A stretch of DNA of 64,000 nucleotides from Oncorhynchus masou masou. Taxonomy: Eukaryota; Chordata; Actinopteri; Salmoniformes; Salmonidae. Positions 12,731 through 27,405 of the stretch are shown here, in pieces (positions within the stretch are counted from its first letter, which is position 1; every line of letters starts with the position of its first letter). Under the pieces are notes generated by a model. That model made no database searches, was not told the origin of the DNA, and was given only the letters and a program-made list of their open reading frames with translations. The stretch covers positions 150,664 to 214,663 of the forward strand of contig NW_027013513.1 of NCBI RefSeq assembly GCF_036934945.1. The letters run 5' to 3'. The position numbers and the translations under genes were made by a program.

Positions 12731-13842
12731 TATACCTGTGCTGTGTACTGTGTGCTGTGTACCTGTGCTGTGTACCGTGTGCTGTGTAGCGTGTGCTGGG
12801 TACCGTGTGCTGTATACCTGTGCTGTGTACTGTGTGCTGTATACCTGTGCTGTGTACTGTGTGCTGTGTACCTGTGCTGTGTACCGTGTGCTGAGTAGCG
12901 TGTGCTGGGTACTGTGTGCTGTATACCTGTGCTGTGTACTGTGAGCTGTATACCTGTGCTGTGTACTGTGTGCTGTATACCTGTGCTGTGTACCTGTGCT
13001 GTGTACCGTGTGCTGTGTACCGTGTGCTGTGTACCTGTGCTGTGTACCTGTGCTGTGTACCTGTGCTGTATACCTTGTGCTGTGTACCGTGTGTTGTGTA
13101 CCTGTGCTGTATACCTGTGCTGTATACCTGTGCTGTGTACCTGTGCTGTGTACCGTGTGCTGTGTACCTGTGCTGTATACCTGTGCTGTGTACCGTGTGC
13201 TGTGTACCATGTGCTGTGTACCTGTGCTGTGTACCTGTGCTGTATACCGTGTGCTGTGTACCATGTGCTGTGTACCTGTGCTGTATACCTGTGCTGTATA
13301 CCTGTGCTGTGTACCGTGTGCTGTGTACCGTGTGCTGTGTATCTGTGCTGTATACCTGTGCTGTGTACCGTGTGCTGTGTACCTGTGCTGTATACCTGTG
13401 CTGTGTACCGTGTGCTGTGTACCTGTGCTGTATACCTGTGCTGTGTACCCTGTGCTGTGTACCTGTGCTGTATACCGTGTGCTGTGTACCGTGTGCTGTG
13501 TACCTGTGCTGTGTACCTGTGCTGTATACCTGTGCTGTGTACCTGTGCTGTGTACCTGTGCTGTGTACCGTGTGCTGTATACCTGTGCTGTGTAATCGTG
13601 CTGTGTCCTATGCTGTGTACCTGTGCTGTATACCTGTGTTGTGTACCGTGTGCTGTGTACCTGTGCTGTATACCTGTGCTGTGTACCGTGTGCTGTGTAC
13701 CTGTGCTGTGTACCTGTATGTAGTACTGTGTGCTGTGTACTGTGTGCTGTGTACCTGTGCTGTATACCTGTGCTGTATACCGTGTGCTGTGTACCGTCTG
13801 CTGTATACCTGTGCTGTGTACCTGTGCTGTGTACCGTGTGCC
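12731..13842. repeat. 13-14-bp minisatellite, right arm (inverted)
   Basis: Reverse complement of the array at 8,404-9,538, reading CCTGTGCTGTGTA or CCGTGTGCTGTGTA. Counted from the outer end, it lacks a block of outer units present in the left arm and carries others instead. Shared landmarks include the rare CAGACGG-type unit (near 8,665 left and 13,795 right). All long open frames here are repeat read-through. Confidence 0.97.
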
Positions 13843-14214
13843 ATGTGCACACCGAAGTTTATTGGGCAGCAGCGTAAGGTCTAGCAAAGCTACATAAGTC
13901 ATTTTTAAAGGAGAACACTTAGATTGCTTCTAAATTGGATAATTAATTCATATTTTTGTTGGGGGCAAATCAAAACTGACATTTTTAAAAGTGTAAATTA
14001 CATGATGCACTACTATTGACCAGGGCCCATAGGGAATAGGGGGCTATTTGAGACTCAACCATAGAGCCTCTAAGAATAACTAATGTCCTTTTCTCAGTGA
14101 TAGGCTTGGCTGTCATGGTAACCTCCATTAAATACATGCATAATTAATGGAAACTGCTCTCCTATCTGGAGACTAACAACAATAAGAAGAGGACAAGGCT
14201 GGTGAGGTAGAGAG
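13843..14214. other. Single-copy spacer 1 of the right arm (inverted)
   Basis: Reverse complement of the spacer at 8,026-8,403. Relative to the left arm it lacks 11 bp next to the ATGT at about 13,892 and differs at several single bases (for example in the CTCAGTGATAGG and GGAAACTGCTC stretches). No gene seen. Confidence 0.85.
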
Positions 14215-17200
14215 TGAGACGCCATCATAACACAAACATATGTCATTCACCTGTAACCAGGTGAGACACCATCATAACACAAACATCTGTCATTCACCTG
14301 TAACCAGGTGAGACACCATCATAACACAAACATCTGTCATTCACCTGTAACCAGGTGAGACACCATCATAACAAACATCTGTCATTCACCTGTAACCAGG
14401 TGAGACGCCATCATAACACAAACATCTGTCATTCACCTGTAACCAGGTGAGACACCATCATAACAAACATCTGTCATTCACCTGTAACCAGGTGAGACGC
14501 CATCATAACACAAACATCTGTCATTCACCTGTAACCAGGTGAGACACCATCATAACAAACATCTGTCATTCACCTGTAACCAGGTGAGACACCACCATAA
14601 CACAACATCTGCCATTCACCTGTAACCAGGTGAGACACCATCATAACAAACATCTGTCATTCACCTGTAACCAGGTGAGACACCATCATAACAAACATCT
14701 GTCATTCACCTGTAACCAGGTGAGACACCACCATAACACAACATCTGCCATTCACCTGTAACCAGGTGAGACACCATCATAAGACAAACATCTGTCATTC
14801 ACCTGTAACCAGGTGAGACACCATCATAACACAAACATCTGTCATTCACCTGTAACCAGGTGAGACGCCATCATAACACAAACATCTGTCATTCACCTGT
14901 AACCAGGTGAGACACCATCATAACAAACATCTGTCATTCACCTGTAACCAGGTGAGACACCATCATAACAAACATCTGTCATTCACCTGTAACCAGGTGA
15001 GACGCCATCATAACAAACATCTGTCATTCACCTGTAACCAGGTGAGACACCATCATAACAAACATCTGTCATTCACCTGTAACCAGGTGAGACACCATCA
15101 TAACAAACATCTGTCATTCACCTGTAACCAGGTGAGACACCACCATAACACAACATCTGCCATTCACCTGTAACCAGGTGAGACACCATCATAAGACAAA
15201 CATCTGTCATTCACCTGTAACCAGGTGAGACACCATCATAACACAAACATCTGTTATTCACCTGTAACCAGGTGAGACGCCATCATAACACAAACATCTG
15301 TCATTCATCTGTAACCAGGTGAGACACCATCATAACAAACATCTGTCATTCACCTGTAACCAGGTGAGACACCATCATAACAAACATCTGTCATTCACCT
15401 GTAACCAGGTGAGACACCATCATAACAAACATCTGTCATTCACCTGTAACCAGGTGAGACACCATCATAACACAAACATCTGTCATTCACCTGTAACCAG
15501 GTGAGACACCATCATAACACAAACATCTGTCATTCACCTGTAACCAGGTGAGACACCATCATAACAAACATCTGTCATTCACCTGTAACCAGGTGAGACG
15601 CCATCATAACACAAACATCTGTCATTCACCTGTAACCAGGTGAGACACCATCATAACAAACATCTGTCATTCACCTGTAACCAGGTGAGACGCCATCATA
15701 ACACAAACATCTGTCATTCACCTGTAACCAGGTGAGACACCATCATAACAAACATCTGTCATTCACCTGTAACCAGGTGAGACACCACCATAACACAACA
15801 TCTGCCATTCACCTGTAACCAGGTGAGACACCATCATAACAAACATCTGTCATTCACCTGTAACCAGGTGAGACACCATCATAACAAACATCTGTCATTC
15901 ACCTGTAACCAGGTGAGACACCACCATAACACAACATCTGCCATTCACCTGTAACCAGGTGAGACACCATCATAAGACAAACATCTGTCATTCACCTGTA
16001 ACCAGGTGAGACACCATCATAACACAAACATCTGTCATTCACCTGTAACCAGGTGAGACGCCATCATAACACAAACATCTGTCATTCACCTGTAACCAGG
16101 TGAGACACCATCATAACAAACATCTGTCATTCACCTAACCAGGTGAGACACCATCATAACAAACATCTGTCATTCACCTGTAACCAGGTGAGACGCCATC
16201 ATAACAAACATCTGTCATTCACCTGTAACCAGGTGAGACACCATCATAACAAACATCTGTCATTCACCTGTAACCAGGTGAGACACCATCATAACAAACA
16301 TCTGTCATTCACCTGTAACCAGGTGAGACACCACCATAACACAACATCTGCCATTCACCTGTAACCAGGTGAGACACCATCATAAGACAAACATCTGTCA
16401 TTCACCTGTAACCAGGTGAGACACCATCATAACACAAACATCTGTTATTCACCTGTAACCAGGTGAGACGCCATCATAACACAAACATCTGTCATTCATC
16501 TGTAACCAGGTGAGACACCATCATAACAAACATCTGTCATTCACCTGTAACCAGGTGAGACACCATCATAACAAACATCTGTCATTCACCTGTAACCAGG
16601 TGAGACACCATCATAACAAACATCTGTCATTCACCTGTAACCAGGTGAGACACCATCATAACACAAACATCTGTCATTCACCTGTAACCAGGTGAGACAC
16701 CATCATAACACAACATCTGCCATTCACCTGTAACCAGGTGAGACGCCATCATAACACAAACATCTGTCATTCACCTGTAACCAGGTGAGACACCATCATA
16801 ACACAACATCTGCCATTCACCTGTAACCAGGTGAGACGCCATCATAACACAAACATCTGTCATTCACCTGTAACCAGGTGAGACGCCATCATAACACAAC
16901 ATCTGCCATTCACCTGTAACCAGGTGAGACGCCATCATAACACAAACATCTGTCATTCACCTGTAACCAGGTGAGAAGCCATCATAACACAAACATCTGT
17001 CATTCACCTGTAACCAGGTGAGACACCATCATAACAAACATCTGTCATTCACCTGTAACCAGGTGAGACACCATCATAACACAAACATCTGTCATTCACC
17101 TGTAACCAGGTGAGACACCATCATAACACAACATCTGCCATTCACCTGTAAGCAGGTGAGACGCCATCATAACACAAACATCTGTCATTCACCTGTAACC

Positions 17201-20200
17201 AGGTGAGACACCATCATAACACAACATCTGCCATTCACCTGTAACCAGGTGAGACGCCATCATAACACAAACATCTGTCATTCACCTGTAACCAGGTGAG
17301 ACGCCATCATAACACAACATCTGCCATTCACCTGTAACCAGGTGAGACGCCATCATAACACAAACATCTGTCATTCACCTGTAACCAGGTGAGAAGCCAT
17401 CATAACACAAACATCTGTCATTCACCTGTAACCAGGTGAGACACCATCATAACACAAACATCTGTCATTCACCTGTAACCAGGTGAGACACCATCATAAC
17501 ACAAACATCTGTCATTCACCTGTAACCAGGTGAGACACCATCATAACAAACATCTGTCATTCACCTGTAACCAGGTGAAACACCATCATAACACAAACAT
17601 CTGCCATTCACCTGTAACCAGGTGAGACACCATCATAACACAAACATCTGTCATTCACCTGTAACCAGGTGAGACACCATCATAACACAAACATCTGCCA
17701 TTCACCTGTAACCAGGTGAGACACCAGCATAACACAAACATCTGTCATTCACCTGTAACCAGGTTAGACACCATCATAACACAAACATCTGCCATTCACC
17801 TTTAACCAGGTGAGACACCATTATAACACAAACATCTGCCATTCACCTGTAACCAGGAGACACCATTATAACACAAACATTCGCCATTCACCTGTAACCA
17901 GGTGAGACACCATTATAACACAAACATCTGCCATTCACCTGTAACCAGGTGAGACACCAGCATAACACAAACATCTGTCATTCACCTGTAACCAGGTGAG
18001 ACACCATCATAACACAAACATCTGCCATTCACCTTTAACCAGGTGAGACACCATTATAACACAAACATCTGCCATTCACCTGTAACCAGGTGAGACACCA
18101 TTATAACACAAACATCTGCCATTCACCTGTAACCAGGTGAGACACCATCATAACAAACATCTGCCATTCACCTGTAACCAGGTGAGACACCATCATAACA
18201 CAAACATCTGCCATTCACCTGTAACCAGGTGAGACACCAGCATAACACAAACATCATTCACCTGTAACCAGGTGAGACACCATTATAACACAAACATTGT
18301 CATTCACCTGTAACCAGGTGAGACACCATCATAACACAAACATCTGTCATTCACCTGTAACCAGGTGAGACACCATCATAACAAACATCTGTCATTCACC
18401 TGTAGCCAGGTGAGACACCATCATAACACAAACATCTGCCATTCACCTGTAACCAGGTGAGACACCATCATAACACAAACATCTGTCATTCACCTGTAAC
18501 CAGGTGAGACACCATCATAACACAAACATTCGCCATTCACCTGTAACCAGGTGAGAAGCCATCATAACACAAACATCTGTCATTCACCTGTAACCAGGTG
18601 AGACACCATCATAACACAAACATCTGTCATTCACCTGTAACCAGGTGAGACACCATCATAACACAAACATCTGTCATTCACCTGTAACCAGGTGAGACAC
18701 CATCATAACACAAACATCTGTCATTCACCTGTAACCAGGTGAGACACCATCATAACACAAACATCTGTCATTCACCTGTAACCAGGTGAGACACCATCAT
18801 AACACAAACATCTGTCATTCACCTTTAACCAGGTGAGACACCATTATAACACAAACATCTGCCATTCACCTGTAACCAGGTGAGACACCATTATAACACA
18901 AACATCTGCCATTCACCTGTAACCAGGTGAGACACCATTATAACACAAACATCTGCCATTCACCTGTAACCAGGTGAGACACCATCATAACAACATCTGC
19001 CATTCACCTGTAACCAGGTGAGACACCATCATAACACAAACATCTGTCATTCACCTGTAACCAGGTGAGACACCATCATAACACAAACATCTGTCATTCA
19101 CCTTCGTAACCAGGTGAGACACCATCATAACAAACATCCGTCATTCACCTGTAACCAGGTGAGACACCATCATAACACAAACATCTGTCATTCACCTGTA
19201 ACCAGGTGAGACATCATCATAACAAACATCTGTCATTCACCTGTAACCAGGTGAGACACCATCATAACACAAACATCTGTCATTCACCTGTAACCAGGTG
19301 AGACACCATCATAACAAACATCTGTCATTCACCTGTAACCAGGTGAGACACCATCATAACACAAACATCTGTCATTCACCTGTAACCAGGTGAGACACCA
19401 TCATAACACAAACATCTGTCATTCACCTGTAACCAGGTGAGACACCATCATAACAAACATCTGTCATTCACCTGTAACCAGGTGAGACACCATCATAACA
19501 CAAACATCTGCCATTCACCTGTAACCAGGTGAGACACCATCATAACAAACATCTGTCATTCACCTGTAACCAGGTGAGACACCATTATAACACAAACATC
19601 TGCCATTCACCTGTAACCAGGTGAGACACCATCATAACAAACATCTGCCATTCACCTGTAACCAGGTGAGACACCATCATAACACAAACATCTGCCATTC
19701 ACCTGTAACCAGGTGAGACACCAGCATAACACAAACATCTGTCATTCACCTGTAACCAGGTGAGACACCATTATAACACAAACATCTGTCATTCACCTGT
19801 AACCAGGTGAGACACCATCATAACACAAACATCTGTCATTCACCTGTAACCAGGTGAGACACCATCATAACAACATCTGTCATTCACCTGTAACCAGGTG
19901 AGACACCATCATAACACAAACATCTGCCATTCACCTGTAACCAGGTGAGACACCATCATAACACAAACATCTGTCATTCACGTAACCAGGTGAGACACCA
20001 TCATAACACAAACATCTGCCATTCACCTGTAACCAGGTGAGAAGCCATCATAACACAAACATCTGTCATTCACCTGTAACCAGGGTGAGACACCATCATA
20101 ACACAAACATCTGTCATTCACCTGTAACCAGGTGAGACACCATCATAACACAAACATCTGTCATTCACCTGTAACCAGGTGAGACACCATCATAACACAA

Positions 20201-23200
20201 ACATCTGTCATTCACCTGTAACCAGGTGATACCATCGAAACACAAAAGATCTGTCATTCACCTGTAACCAGGTGAGACACCATCATAACACAAACATCTG
20301 TCATTCACCTTTAACCAGTTGAGACACCATTATAACACAAACATCTGCCATTCACCTGTAACCAGGTGAGACACCATTATAACACAAACATCTGCCATTC
20401 ACCTGTAACCAGGTGAGACACCATTATAACACAAACATCTGCCATTCACCTGTAACCAGGTGAGACACCATCATAACAAACATCTTGCCATTCACCTGTA
20501 ACCAGGTGAGACACCATCATAACACAAACATCTGTCATTCACCTGTAACCAGGTGAGACACCATCATAACACAAACATCTGTCATTCACCTGTAACCAGG
20601 TGAGACACCATCATAACAAACATCTGTCATTCACCTGTAACCAGGTGAGACACCATCATAACACAAACATCTGTCATTCACCTGTAACCAGGTGAGACAT
20701 CATCATAACAAACATCTGTCATTCACCTGTAACCAGGTGAGACACCATCATAACACAAACATCTGTCATTCACCTGTAACCAGGTGAGACACCATCATAA
20801 CAAACATTGTCATTCACCTGTAACCAGGTGAGACACCATCATAACAAACATCTGTCATTCACCTGTAACCAGGTGAGACACCATTATAACACAAACATCT
20901 GTCATTCACCTGTAACCAGGTGAGACACCATCATAACACAAACATCTGTCATTCACTAGTAACCAGGTGAGACACCATCATAACACAAACATCTGTCATT
21001 CACCTGTAACCAGGTGAGACACCATCATAACACAAACATCTGTCATTCACCTGTAACCAGGTGAGACACCATCATAACAAACATCTGTCATTCACCTGTA
21101 ACCAGGTGAGACACCATCATAACAAACATCTGTCATTCACCTGTAACCAGGTGAGACACCATCATAACACAAACATCTGTCATTCACCTGTAACCAGGTG
21201 AGACACCATCATAACAAACATCTGTCATTCACCTGTAACCAGGTGAGACACCATCATAACCAACATCTGTCATTCACCTGTAACCAGGTGAGACACCATC
21301 ATAACACAAACATCTGTCATTCACCTGTAACCAGGTGAGACACCATCATAACAAACATCTGTCATTCACCTGTAACCAGGTGAGACACCATCATAACACA
21401 AACATCTGTCATTCACCTGTAACCAGGTGAGACGCCATCATAACACAAACATCTGTCATTCACCTGTAACCAGGTGAGACACCATCATAACACAAACATC
21501 TGTCATTCAGCTGTAACCAGGTGAGACACCATCATAACACAAACATCTGTCATTCACCTGTAACCAGGTGAGACACCATCATAACACAAACATTGTCATT
21601 CACCTGTAACCAGGTGAGACACCATCATAACAAACATCTGTCATTCACCTGTAACCAGGTGAGACACCATCATAACACAAACATCTGTCATTCACCTGTA
21701 ACCAGGTGAGACACCATCATAACACAAACATCTGTCATTCACCTGTAACCAGATGAGACACCATTATAACACAAACATCTGCCATTCACCTGTAACCAGG
21801 TGAGACACCATCATAACAAACATCTGCCATTCACCTGTAACCAGGTGAGACACCATCATAACACAAACATCTGTCATTCACCTGTAACCAGGTGAGACAC
21901 CATCATAACAAACATCTGTCATTCACCTGTAACCAGGTGAGACACCATCATAACACAAACATCTGTCATTCACCTGTAACCAGGTGAGACACCATCATAA
22001 CAAACATCTGTCATTCACCTGTAACCAGGTGAGACACCATCATAACCAACATCTGTCATTCACCTGTAACCAGGTGAGACACCATCATAACACAAACATC
22101 TGTCATTCACCTGTAACCAGGTGAGACACCATCATAACAAACATCTGTCATTCACCTGTAACCAGGTGAGACACCATCATAACACAAACATCTGTCATTC
22201 ACCTGTAACCAGGTGAGACGCCATCATAACACAAACATCTGTCATTCACCTGTAACCAGGTGAGACACCATCATAACACAAACATCTGTCATTCAGCTGT
22301 AACCAGGTGAGACACCATCATAACACAAACATCTGTCATTCACCTGTAACCAGGTGAGACACCATCATAACACAAACATCTGTCATTCACCTGTAACCAG
22401 GTGAGACACCATCATAACAAACATCTGTCATTCACCTGTAACCAGGTGAGACACCATCATAACACAAACATCTGTCATTCACCTGTAACCAGGTGAGACA
22501 CCATCATAACACAAACATCTGTCATTCACCTGTAACCAGGTGAGACACCATTATAACACAAACATCTGCCATTCACCTGTAACCAGGTGAGACACCATCA
22601 TAACAAACATCTGCCATTCACCTGTAACCAGGTGAGACACCATCATAACACAAACATCTGCCATTCACCTGTAACCAGGTGAGACACCAGCATAACACAA
22701 ACATCTGTCATTCACCTGTAACCAGGTGAGACACCATCATAACACAAACATCTGCCATTCACCTTTAACCAGGTGAGACACCATTATAACACAAACATCT
22801 GTCATTCACCTGTAACCAGGTGAGACACCATTATAACACAAACATCTGCCATTCACCTGTAACCAGGTGAGACACCATCATAACAAACATCTGCCATTCA
22901 CCTGTAACCAGGTGAGACACCATCATAACACAAACATCTGCCATTCACCTGTAACCAGGTGAGACACCAGCATAACACAAACATCTGTCATTCACCTGTA
23001 ACCAGGTGAGACACCATTATAACACAAACATCTGTCATTCACCTGTAACCAGGTGAGACACCATCATAACACAAACATCTGTCATTCACCTGTAACCAGG
23101 TGAGACACCATCATAACAAACATCTGTCATTCACCTGTAGCCAGGTGAGACACCATCATAACACAAACATCTGCCATTCACCTGTAACCAGGTGAGACAC

Positions 23201-26200
23201 CATCATAACACAAACATCTGTCATTCACCTGTAACCAGGTGAGACACCATCATAACACAAACATCTGCCATTCACCTGTAACCAGGTGAGAAGCCATCAT
23301 AACACAAACATCTGTCATTCACCTGTAACCAGGTGAGACACCATCATAACACAAACATCTGTCATTCACCTGTAACCAGGTGAGACACCATCATAACACA
23401 AACATCTGTCATTCACCTGTAACCAGGTGAGACACCATCATAACACAAACATCTGTCATTCACCTGTAACCAGGTGAGACACCATCATAACACAAACATC
23501 TGTCATTCACCTGTAACCAGGTGAGACACCATCATAACACAAACATCTGTCATTCACCTTTAACCAGGTGAGACACCATTATAACACAAACATCTGCCAT
23601 TCACCTGTAACCAGGTGAGACACCATTATAACACAAACATCTGCCATTCACCTGTAACCAGGTGAGACACCATTATAACACAAACATCTGCCATTCACCT
23701 GTAACCAGGTGAGACACCATCATAACAAACATCTGCCATTCACCTGTAACCAGGTGAGACACCATCATAACACAAACATCTGTCATTCACCTGTAACCAG
23801 GTGAGACACCATCATAACACAAACATCTGTCATTCACCTGTAACCAGGTGAGACACCATCATAACAAACATCTGTCATTCACCTGTAACCAGGTGAGACA
23901 CCATCATAACAAACATCTGTCATTCACCTGTAACCAGGTGAGACACCATCATAACACAAACATCTGCCATTCACCTGTAACCAGGTGAGACACCATCATA
24001 ACAAACATCTGTCATTCACCTGTAACCAGGTGAGACACCATTATAACACAAACATCTGCCATTCACCTGTAACCAGGTGAGACACCATCATAACAAACAT
24101 CCCATTCACCTGTAACCAGGTGAGACACCATCATAACACAAACATCTGCCATTCACCTGTAACCAGGTGAGACACCATCATAACACAAACATCTGTCATT
24201 CACCTGTAACCAGGTGAGACACCATCATAACACAAACATCTGCCATTCACCTGTAACCAGGTGAGACACCATCATAACAAACATCTGTCATTCACCTGTA
24301 ACCAGGTGAGACACCATCATAACACAAACATCTGCCATTCACCTGTAACCAGGTGAGACACCATCATAACACAAACATCTGTCATTCACCTGTAACCAGG
24401 TGATACACCATCATAACACAAACATCTGCCATTCACCTGTAACCAGGTGAGAAGCCATCATAAGACAAACATCTGTCATTCACCTGTAACCAGGTGAGAC
24501 ACCATCATAACACAAACATCTGTCATTCACCTGTAACCAGGTGAGACACCATCATAACACAAACATCTGTCATTCACCTTTAACCAGGTGAGACACCATT
24601 ATAACACAAACATCTGCCATTCACCTTAACCAGGTGAGACACCATTATAACACAAACATCTGCCATTCACCTGTAACCAGGTGAGACACCATTATAACAC
24701 AAACATCTGCCATTCACCTGTAACCAGGTGAGACACCATCATAACAAACATCTGCCATTCACCTGTAACCAGGTGAGACACCATCATAACACAAACATCT
24801 GTCATTCACCTGTAACCAGGTGAGACACCATCATAACACAAACATCTGTCATTCACCTGTAACCAGGTGAGACACCATCATAACAAACATCTGTCATTCA
24901 CCTGTAACCAGGTGAGACACCATCATAACAAACATCTGTCATTCACCTGTAACCAGGTGAGACACCATCATAACACAAACATCTGCCATTCACCTGTAAC
25001 CAGGTGAGACACCATCATAACAAACATCTGTCATTCACCTGTAACCAGGTGAGACACCATTATAACACAAACATCTGCCATTCACCTGTAACCAGGTGAG
25101 ACACCATCATAACAAACATCTGCCATTCACCTGTAACCAGGTGAGACACCATCATAACACAAACATCTGCCATTCACCTGTAACCAGGTGAGACACCAGC
25201 ATAACACAAACATCTGTCATTCACCTGTAACCAGGTGAGACACCATCATAACACAAACATCTGTCATTCACCTGTAACCAGGTGAGACACCATCATAACA
25301 AACATCTGTCATTCACCTGTAACCAGGTGAGACACCATCATAACACAAACATCTGCCATTCACCTGTAACCAGGTGAGACACCATCATAACACAAACATC
25401 TGTCATTCACCTGTAACCAGGTGATACACCATCATAACACAAACATCTGCCATTCACCTGTAACCAGGTGAGAAGCCATCATAAGACAAACATCTGTCAT
25501 TCACCTGTAACCAGGTGAGACACCATCATAACACAAACATCTGTCATTCACCTGTAACCAGGTGAGACACCATCATAACACAAACATCTGTCATTCACCT
25601 GTAACCAGGTGAGACACCATCATAACACAAACATCTGTCATTCACCTTTAACCAGTTGAGACACCATTATAACACAAACATCTGCCATTCACCTGTAACC
25701 AGGTGAGACACCATTATAACACAAACATCTGCCATTCACCTGTAACCAGGTGAGACACCATTATAACACAAACATCTGCCATTCACCTGTAACCAGGTGA
25801 GACACCATCATAACAAACATCTGCCATTCACCTGTAACCAGGTGAGACACCATCATAACACAAACATCTGTCATTCACCTGTAACCAGGTGAGACACCAT
25901 CATAACACAAACATCTGTCATTCACCTGTAACCAGGTGAGACACCATCATAACAAACATCTGTCATTCACCTGTAACCAGGTGAGACACCATCATAACAC
26001 AAACATCTGTCATTCACCTGTAACCAGGTGAGACATCATCATAACAAACATCTGTCATTCACCTGTAACCAGGTGAGACACCATCATAACACAAACATCT
26101 GTCATTCACCTGTAACCAGGTGAGACACCATCATAACAAACATCTGTCATTCACCTGTAACCAGGTGAGACACCATCATAACAAACATCTGTCATTCACC

Positions 26201-26684
26201 TGTAACCAGGTGAGACACCATCATAACACAAACATCTGTCATTCACCTGTAACCAGGTGAGACACCATCATAACACAAACATCTGTCATTCACTAGTAAC
26301 CAGGTGAGACACCATCATAACACAAACATCTGTCATTCACCTGTAACCAGGTGAGACACCATCATAACACAAACATCTGTCATTCACCTGTAACCAGGTG
26401 AGACACCATCATAACAAACATCTGTCATTCACCTGTAACCAGGTGAGACACCATCATAACAAACATCTGTCATTCACCTGTAACCAGGTGAGACACCATC
26501 ATAACAAACATCTGTCATTCACCTGTAACCAGGTGAGACACCATCATAACAAAACATCTGTCATTCACCTGTAACCAGGTGAGACACCATCATAACAAAC
26601 ATCTGTCATTCACCTGTAACCAGGTGAGACACCATCATAACAAACATCTGTCATTCACCTGTAACCAGGTGAGACACCATCATA
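14215..26684. repeat. 45/47-bp minisatellite array, right arm (inverted)
   Basis: About 270 units, reverse complement of the array at 1-8,025, typified by CACCTGTAACCAGGTGAGAC. It is 12.5 kb long with both ends inside the window. Variant units (CACCAGCATAAC, CACCATTATAAC, GAGAAGCCATC, ACAACATCTGCC) recur in fixed orders, showing repeated block duplication. Three ATTATAAC units in a row recur near 18,840, 20,325, 23,577, 24,597 and 25,668. An about 1.19-kb block around 15,319 recurs at 16,510. No coding potential. Confidence 0.97.
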
Positions 26685-27405
26685 CCTCAGGATCCGGTTA
26701 CGTATAATGGTTTTCTGAAAGACTGCAGTTACAAAGTCAATGTTATAGTTGAAATGATCCTCTTCAGGATCCACCCCTTTATTTCAATTTTTGTCTGAAA
26801 TGACCCAAATATACCTTCCTGTAGCTCTGGCCCTGAAGCAAGGATATGCATATTCTTGGTAGCATTTGAAAGGAAACAAAGTTTGTGGAAATGTGAAAGG
26901 AATGTAGGAGAATATAACACAATAGATCTGGTAAAAGATAATACAAAGAAAAAAACAACCATTCTTATGTATTGTTTTTGTACCATCATATTTGAAATGC
27001 AAGAGAAAGGTCATAATGTATTATTCCAGCCCAGGTGCAATTTATATTTTGGCCACTAGATGGCAGCAGTGTATGTGCAGAGTTTTAGACTGATCCAGTG
27101 AACTATTGCATTTCTGTTCAAAATGTTGTATCAAGACTGCCCAAATGTGCCTAATTTGTTTATTAATAACTTTTCATGTTCAAAATTGTGCACTCTCCTC
27201 AAACAATAGCATGGTATTCTTTCGCTGTAATAGCTACTATACATTTGGACAGTGCAGTTAGATTAACAAGAATGTAAGCTTTCTGCCCATATCAGATATG
27301 TCTATGTCCTGGGAAATGTTCTTGTTACTTACAACCTCATGCTAACTGCATTAGCCGCCAGTACGTTGGCTCCACCGTCCCGTGGAAGTGACACCGATCC
27401 AGAAG
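26685..27405. mobile_element. Probable short dispersed DNA element with imperfect inverted ends
   Basis: A roughly 720-bp AT-rich block begins at CCTCAGGATCCGGT (26,685-26,698) and ends at ACCGATCCAGAAG (27,393-27,405), which is close to the reverse complement of the start. The interior (for example TTTTGGCCACTAGATGGCAG near 27,045) resembles a dispersed sequence I recall as very common in salmonid genomes. That memory was not tested by search. No transposase is encoded; open frames of 60-90 residues here have no recognisable domain. If it is an element, it is non-autonomous. Element class and exact ends are uncertain. Confidence 0.5.
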
